64,000 bases of DNA, taken from NCBI GenBank assembly GCA_937942875.1, contig CALEBT010000047.1, positions 1 to 64,000 of the forward strand, written 5' to 3'. Below are positions 60,516 through 64,000 of this stretch, one piece after another. How positions within the stretch are numbered: the stretch's first letter is position 1; each line of letters starts with the position of its first letter. Both the position numbers and the translations under genes were made by a program. The notes beneath the pieces were generated by a model that was given only the letters and a program-made list of their open reading frames with translations, ran no database searches and was not told the DNA's origin. This stretch comes from an uncultured Ignavibacterium sp. Lineage in GTDB: Bacteria > Bacteroidota > Ignavibacteria > Ignavibacteriales > Ignavibacteriaceae.

Positions 60516-61391
60516 ATGTTTGTTATAATTGGAATAGCAGTAGTAATTATAGCAGTTATCGGTGGATTTATGTTTGCAGGAGGTAATGTAATGCTTCTAA
60601 TCCAGCCTGCCGAATTCATAATAATTGTTGGTGCAGCTACTGGTAGCATGCTAATATCCTCTCCTCCAAACTTGTTAAAAAAAATAGTTAGCTCGATTCC
60701 TTTATTGATCAAAGGATTCAAAATTACAAAGCAAGATTATCTGGAATTGCTGAAATCATTAAATGATCTCTTCTTACTTGCTCAAAGAGATGGATTGTTA
60801 GCTATTGAAAAGCATATAGAAAACCCTAAAGAAAGTGAAATACTATCACAGGCAAAAAACTTTGTTGATAATCATCATGTAATTACATTCTTTTCAGATA
60901 CGATGAAAGTTATGTTATCAGGTGGAGTACCACCGCACGAACTCGAAACTTTAATTGATGCAGAAATAGAAACTTTTGAAATAGAAGGTAAACCTGTTAC
61001 TGCAACAATTTCAAAAGTTGGTGATGCTTTCCCTGGTTTAGGAATTGTCGCTGCTGTTTTGGGTATCATCGTGACAATGAGTTCTATTGATAAAGGACCT
61101 GAATATGTAGGATTACACGTTGCAGCAGCTCTTGTAGGTACATTCCTGGGAGTTCTTTTGTCTTATGGATTTGTTGGTCCTATGGCTACAAATCTTGAAC
61201 TAATTCACGAGAGTGAGAAAAGATATTTAGAAACTATAAAGGCTTGTATTGTTGCTTACGCAAAAGGTAATCCACCAATTGTTTCAGTTGAATTTGCCCG
61301 AAGGACTATATTCAGTGATTACAGACCATCATTTTCTGAGCTTGAAAACTTTATAAGAGGTAAAGGAGAAATTAGCAGTGAAGGTAAGTGA
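60516..61391 (+). CDS. motA: Flagellar stator MotA (second set)
   Basis: A 291-residue protein, the size of E. coli MotA (295). Four helices; the N-terminus MFVIIGIAVVIIAVIGGFMFAGG and the GDAFPGLGIVAAVLGIIVTMSSIDKGPEYVGLHVAAALVGTFLGVLLSYGFVGPMA stretch (about 169-224; begins GDAFPGLGIV) are close to proton-type MotA. The cytoplasmic loop holds the charged FliG-facing region. It differs clearly from the first motA at 57723, so the two are not recent duplicates. Confidence 0.95.
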   Translation: MFVIIGIAVVIIAVIGGFMFAGGNVMLLIQPAEFIIIVGAATGSMLISSPPNLLKKIVSSIPLLIKGFKITKQDYLELLKSLNDLFLLAQRDGLLAIEKHIENPKESEILSQAKNFVDNHHVITFFSDTMKVMLSGGVPPHELETLIDAEIETFEIEGKPVTATISKVGDAFPGLGIVAAVLGIIVTMSSIDKGPEYVGLHVAAALVGTFLGVLLSYGFVGPMATNLELIHESEKRYLETIKACIVAYAKGNPPIVSVEFARRTIFSDYRPSFSELENFIRGKGEISSEGK

Positions 61392-62160
61392 ACAACAAGC
61401 TCCCATAATAATTAAAAAGGGTAAGCACGGTCACGGCCATCACGGCGGAGCTTGGAAAGTTGCTTATGCGGATTTTGTTACTGCTATGATGGCTTTGTTC
61501 ATTGTTTTATGGGTTTTAGGGCAGGATCAAAAAGTTATTGAAAGTGTTGCAGGTTACTTTAAAGATCCCATAGGCTTTACTGAAAAAATTAGAGCAATTT
61601 CAGCTGGTAATGTCGAGAGTCTTCATTTTCAGGTTGATTCTGTAATTATCAAAGAGCAGCTTCGCGAATTGGAAATTCAAAGATTAGAGAATTTAGGTGA
61701 ATCATTAAAAGAGGAACTCAAGCAAAATCCTGAATTTCAGGAACTTGCCGATCAGATCAATATTGAAATCGCTAATGAGGGCTTGAGAATAGAATTAACA
61801 GAATCAATGGAAAATGTTTTTTTTGAAGTTGGAACAGCCAACTTAAAACCTAATGCAACCAGAATTATTCAACAGATTGCCGTAAATCTTCAAAAACTTC
61901 CAAACAAAATAATTATTGAAGGACATACAGACTCAAGACAATATATTAACGGGGCAAAAGGTTATTCCAATTTTGAATTAAGCTCTGAGAGAGCAAATGC
62001 TACCAGAAGAACTTTGGTAAGTGCTGGGTTAGAGCCGAATAAAATTGATGAAGTCAGGGGATATGCTGATACGAGATTGCGTGATCCAAATGATCCATTT
62101 TCTGCTGTAAATAGAAGAACTAGTCTTATCATAAAATTTGCAACGGAAGCTCCTGAATGA
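61378..62160 (+). CDS. motB: Flagellar stator MotB (second set), GTG start
   Basis: A 260-residue protein beginning at GTG 61378 with AAAGGAG eight bases upstream. KGKHGHGHHGGAWKVAYAD at 14-32 has a His/Gly-rich cytosolic stretch, and Asp32 is the proton-binding residue at exactly the E. coli position, in the helix FVTAMMALFIVLWVL. The OmpA-like domain (about 140-258) has IIEGHTDSRQY and SSERANATRRTL. It overlaps motA by 14 bp. Confidence 0.95.
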   Translation: MKVSEQQAPIIIKKGKHGHGHHGGAWKVAYADFVTAMMALFIVLWVLGQDQKVIESVAGYFKDPIGFTEKIRAISAGNVESLHFQVDSVIIKEQLRELEIQRLENLGESLKEELKQNPEFQELADQINIEIANEGLRIELTESMENVFFEVGTANLKPNATRIIQQIAVNLQKLPNKIIIEGHTDSRQYINGAKGYSNFELSSERANATRRTLVSAGLEPNKIDEVRGYADTRLRDPNDPFSAVNRRTSLIIKFATEAPE

Positions 62161-62552
62161 AAAAACTTGTTGTTGTAGTTGAAGATGACCAATTAGCCAG
62201 TCAGCTTTATCAATTCTATTTTAATAGATATGGTATAAAGTCTTTTATTTCTGATAATGCCTCTGAAATAATTGATTTTGTTCATAGAGAAAAGGTTGGT
62301 CTGCTTATTATGGATATCAACCTTACAAATACTTTTATTGATGGTAAAAAGGTTGATGGACTGGAATTCACGAAGTATTTGAAAAACAATGAAACAACTA
62401 AAAATATTCCTATTATGTATGTTACCGGTACAACATTAAATTATGATAAAGAAACAGAATCAATATATAATGATTCTGTTGATGTCATAACAAAACCAAT
62501 TATCAATTTTAAGTTGTTCATTCAAAAAATTAATAGATATCTTGATATATGA
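62157..62552 (+). CDS. Stand-alone receiver-domain protein
   Basis: A 131-residue single REC domain, CheY-like in length. Acidic pair ED(D) near 9-11, phospho-acceptor Asp53 in LLIMDINL, Thr near 82 (MYVTGTT) and Lys near 112 (ITKPII). It contains an insertion with NTFIDGKKVDGLEF after the acceptor loop. It could act on FliM, but its sequence departs from classical CheY (no DWNMPxMDG). It is co-translated with motB and the next gene. Confidence 0.92.
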   Translation: MKKLVVVVEDDQLASQLYQFYFNRYGIKSFISDNASEIIDFVHREKVGLLIMDINLTNTFIDGKKVDGLEFTKYLKNNETTKNIPIMYVTGTTLNYDKETESIYNDSVDVITKPIINFKLFIQKINRYLDI

Positions 62553-63208
62553 CATTAGCAAATAATGTATTATTAGTTGAAGATGAAAAGGATACTAGAT
62601 TTATCCTCGAAAAGCTATTAAGTAAAAATGATTTCATTGTTGAAACAGCAACAAACGGTCAGGAAGCTTTGGAAAAACTGAAATCATTTTTTCCAAAAGT
62701 AATTTTAGCAGATTGGACAATGCCTGTTATGGATGGGCTACGCCTATGCTCAATATTAAAGAACGATCCGAATTATAAAATGATTTATTTTATAATTCTA
62801 ACTGCCCGTACTTCTTTGAATGACAGAGTAACAGGTTTGGATATCGGTGCAGATGACTTTCTGGTTAAACCTATTGAAAATCAGGAATTAATTGCCCGAA
62901 TCAGGTCAGGTATTAGGATTTTTGATTTACAGAATGAGCTTAAATTAGTAGAGCACTCCAAAGCTATTATCGAAATGGCTTGTACCATTGGTCACAATCT
63001 TAATAATCCTCTGAGTAGCCTGAGTATGGCCATCGAAAACCTCAAGGCGGAAATAGATCAAAAAACTAAATCAAATCACGAAGATGACTTGAAAATAATT
63101 CAACTGTCTATAGAAAAAATAAAAACTTTGGCAGCTCAATTAATCAATATTCAAAATCCGGAATTGGTTGATTATTCAGATAATCAGAAAATGATTAAAC
63201 TGGAGTAA
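62549..63208 (+). CDS. Receiver-HisKA protein without an ATPase domain
   Basis: A 219-residue protein. REC domain (1-120) with phospho-acceptor Asp55 (ILADWTMPVMDGLRLC), Thr near 86 and Lys near 108. A coiled linker joins a HisKA-like dimerisation helix (about 135-200) with His149 in CTIGHNLNNPLSSLSMAIE. The frame stops after the second helix, so the HATPase domain is absent. It may be a phosphotransfer (HPt-like) protein or the partner of a separate ATPase domain. It ends flagellar block B. Confidence 0.85.
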   Translation: MTLANNVLLVEDEKDTRFILEKLLSKNDFIVETATNGQEALEKLKSFFPKVILADWTMPVMDGLRLCSILKNDPNYKMIYFIILTARTSLNDRVTGLDIGADDFLVKPIENQELIARIRSGIRIFDLQNELKLVEHSKAIIEMACTIGHNLNNPLSSLSMAIENLKAEIDQKTKSNHEDDLKIIQLSIEKIKTLAAQLINIQNPELVDYSDNQKMIKLE

Positions 63209-63213
63209 ATTTC

Positions 63214-63240
63214 TAAACTTAGCCTCATTTAATCCGATAA
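63214..63240 (+). promoter_or_regulatory. Sigma-28 (FliA) promoter
   Basis: TAAA (63214-63217), 15 bp, TCCGATAA (63233-63240). The consensus is TAAA-N15-GCCGATAA, so 11 of 12 key bases match with exact spacing. Transcription should start near 63247, about 11 bases before the ATG at 63258. The fliA gene is in this window. Confidence 0.85.
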
Positions 63241-63252
63241 TAATAATGAGGT
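63223..63252 (+). promoter_or_regulatory. Palindrome overlapping the sigma-28 promoter and ribosome-binding site
   Basis: CCTCATT (63223-63229) is the perfect inverse of AATGAGG (63246-63252), with 16 bp between. The 3' arm contains the GAGG of the ribosome-binding site for the gene at 63258. The 5' arm lies within the promoter spacer and would be transcribed only in read-through RNA from upstream. Confidence 0.6.
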
Positions 63253-63257
63253 GGAAT

Positions 63258-63896
63258 ATGTTAAATAAAATTGAAAATATTAATCTTAAACCAGAGATGC
63301 GAAATGAGATTAAATCGTCCAGAAAAGAATCTGGTTTTAACAAAGTTTATAAAAAAGAAAACTTTGCTGACACTTTAACATACTCTTCTGCTTTAATTTA
63401 TATTTCTCATCTTAACTGGAAATTAAAAAAGTTCAGTGTATCATCTGAAGAACTTATTGATGTGGAATTTCAATATGAAAACTACGCTTTTAATTTTCTT
63501 GTTAATACAAAATCTCCTTCAGTAAAAGATATTCCTGTCAAAATATCGGATTTTAGTACTGACAGTTATTCAAAAGTCAATAGGTTCATTCTTGATGTTT
63601 CATTTAATCACAGAACAGTAAATTATGAATATATTAGCTATGAAGTTTTGAATAACATTTTTTCTAAGATAAAAACTTTCTTTATTCCGGGGGAATCAGA
63701 AGTGAACTCGACTTATTATTTTAGTATCTTAAATGGATTTGAAGAAAAGCTTTGTAATTTGCTTTCTCAGATATACATCAACATCATAAATTTTATTGAA
63801 AAACTAAATAACAAAAAAATTATTTTGGGTTCTGAAGATTTGTCTGTTTATTCGGGTAATAATCTATCAATAAAAGGAATTTACATTGAATATTAA
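63258..63896 (+). CDS. Unknown protein, probable late flagellar gene
   Basis: A 212-residue protein starting at ATG 63258, downstream of GAGGTGG; an ATG at 63246 would place the ribosome-binding site inside the coding frame. The first 38 residues are charged, and the remainder mixes strands and helices (YISYEVLNNIFSKIKTFFIP; FEEKLCNLLSQIYINIINFIEKL). No signal peptide and no family recognised. A sigma-28 promoter immediately upstream suggests expression with flagellin-class genes. Confidence 0.75.
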   Translation: MLNKIENINLKPEMRNEIKSSRKESGFNKVYKKENFADTLTYSSALIYISHLNWKLKKFSVSSEELIDVEFQYENYAFNFLVNTKSPSVKDIPVKISDFSTDSYSKVNRFILDVSFNHRTVNYEYISYEVLNNIFSKIKTFFIPGESEVNSTYYFSILNGFEEKLCNLLSQIYINIINFIEKLNNKKIILGSEDLSVYSGNNLSIKGIYIEY

Positions 63897-64000
63897 AAAC
63901 TCTGAAATATTGGCAGGTCAATTTGGACCAATGATTGTAAATTCAGCAATGGATTTATTCCTTAATGATATTCCATTTCTTATCCTTGATTCAAATTTTA
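63886..64000 (+). CDS. Partial unknown protein, N-terminus only
   Basis: An open frame of 38 codons from TTG 63886 (overlapping the preceding stop by 11 bp) runs to the window edge. It reads LNIKNSEILAGQFGPMIVNS and continues AMDLFLNDIPFLILDSNF. Start overlaps of this kind are common in this locus, which supports it, but an ATG at 63931 is another candidate. No function can be assigned. Confidence 0.5.
   Translation, partial: MNIKNSEILAGQFGPMIVNSAMDLFLNDIPFLILDSNF

Noticed and set aside
1..64000. Search for CRISPR arrays, insertion sequences, prophage or defence genes
   Set aside because: No regularly spaced repeats, transposase or integrase motifs, or toxin-antitoxin pairs were seen; the window is coherent core and flagellar sequence.

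Overview
The window reads as one contiguous piece of a low-GC (roughly one-third G+C by eye), Gram-negative, flagellated bacterium. P- and L-ring genes (flgI, flgH, flgA) imply an outer membrane. A DNPR motif in MurE implies meso-diaminopimelate peptidoglycan. A 31-residue AURKAIP1/COX24-type basic peptide, many genes joined by ATGA/GTGA/TTGA overlaps, and a TlpA-type thioredoxin fit the Bacteroidota/Chlorobiota assemblage. Because flagella are rare there, Ignavibacteria (Ignavibacterium-like) is my best guess. That placement is inference from gene content, not a database match.

Layout. (1) 1-3989, minus strand: the 5' end of nadD, a degenerate DUF2064-like protein, a PrsW-family intramembrane protease and a NatA/NatB-type ABC exporter. 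(2) 4173-5383, plus strand: an HU/IHF protein, a zinc-ribbon/TPR membrane protein, the tiny COX24-like peptide and tRNA-Thr(CGU). (3) 5568-22009: a near-complete division and cell wall (dcw) cluster, mraZ-rsmH-ftsL-ftsI-murE-murF-mraY-murD-ftsW-murG-(unknown membrane protein)-murC-ftsQ-ftsA-ftsZ. It is preceded by three MraZ-box-like repeats at exact 10-bp steps and closed by a hairpin terminator. (4) 22020-22940: a CPXCG zinc protein and a TlpA-like thioredoxin. (5) 23067-63208: a 40-kb co-directional flagellar locus. Block A (flgB to flgE) encodes the rod, MS ring, C ring switch, export ATPase complex, hook-length control, hook cap and hook, and ends in a terminator. Block B (fliL onward) starts behind a good sigma-54-type promoter. 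It encodes fliLMNOPQR, flhB, flhA, flhF, flhG, fliA, two HDOD proteins, a degenerate histidine kinase, flgF, flgG, flgA, flgH, flgI, flgJ, flgN, flgK, flgL, two different motA/motB stator pairs, fliW-csrA and three receiver-domain proteins. (6) 63209-64000: a sigma-28-type promoter followed by two unrecognised, probably late, genes.

How the genes work together. The dcw cluster makes lipid II and the divisome. The flagellar locus supplies the structure, the secretion apparatus, placement and number control (FlhF/FlhG), late-gene control (FliA, FliW/CsrA) and the motor. Flagellin, fliD, fliS and the core chemotaxis genes are not in this window.

The most unusual points are: a hook-protein (FlgE D2) domain inserted in the hook-filament junction protein FlgL; a 1157-residue FliK containing a 61-residue tandem duplication; a motA/motB overlap of 142 bp; two stator sets; a kinase-like protein that has lost its phospho-acceptor histidine beside a receiver protein that carries one without an ATPase domain; a GC-rich double hairpin inside the hook operon; and a palindrome that overlaps both the sigma-28 promoter and the ribosome-binding site of the last gene cluster.
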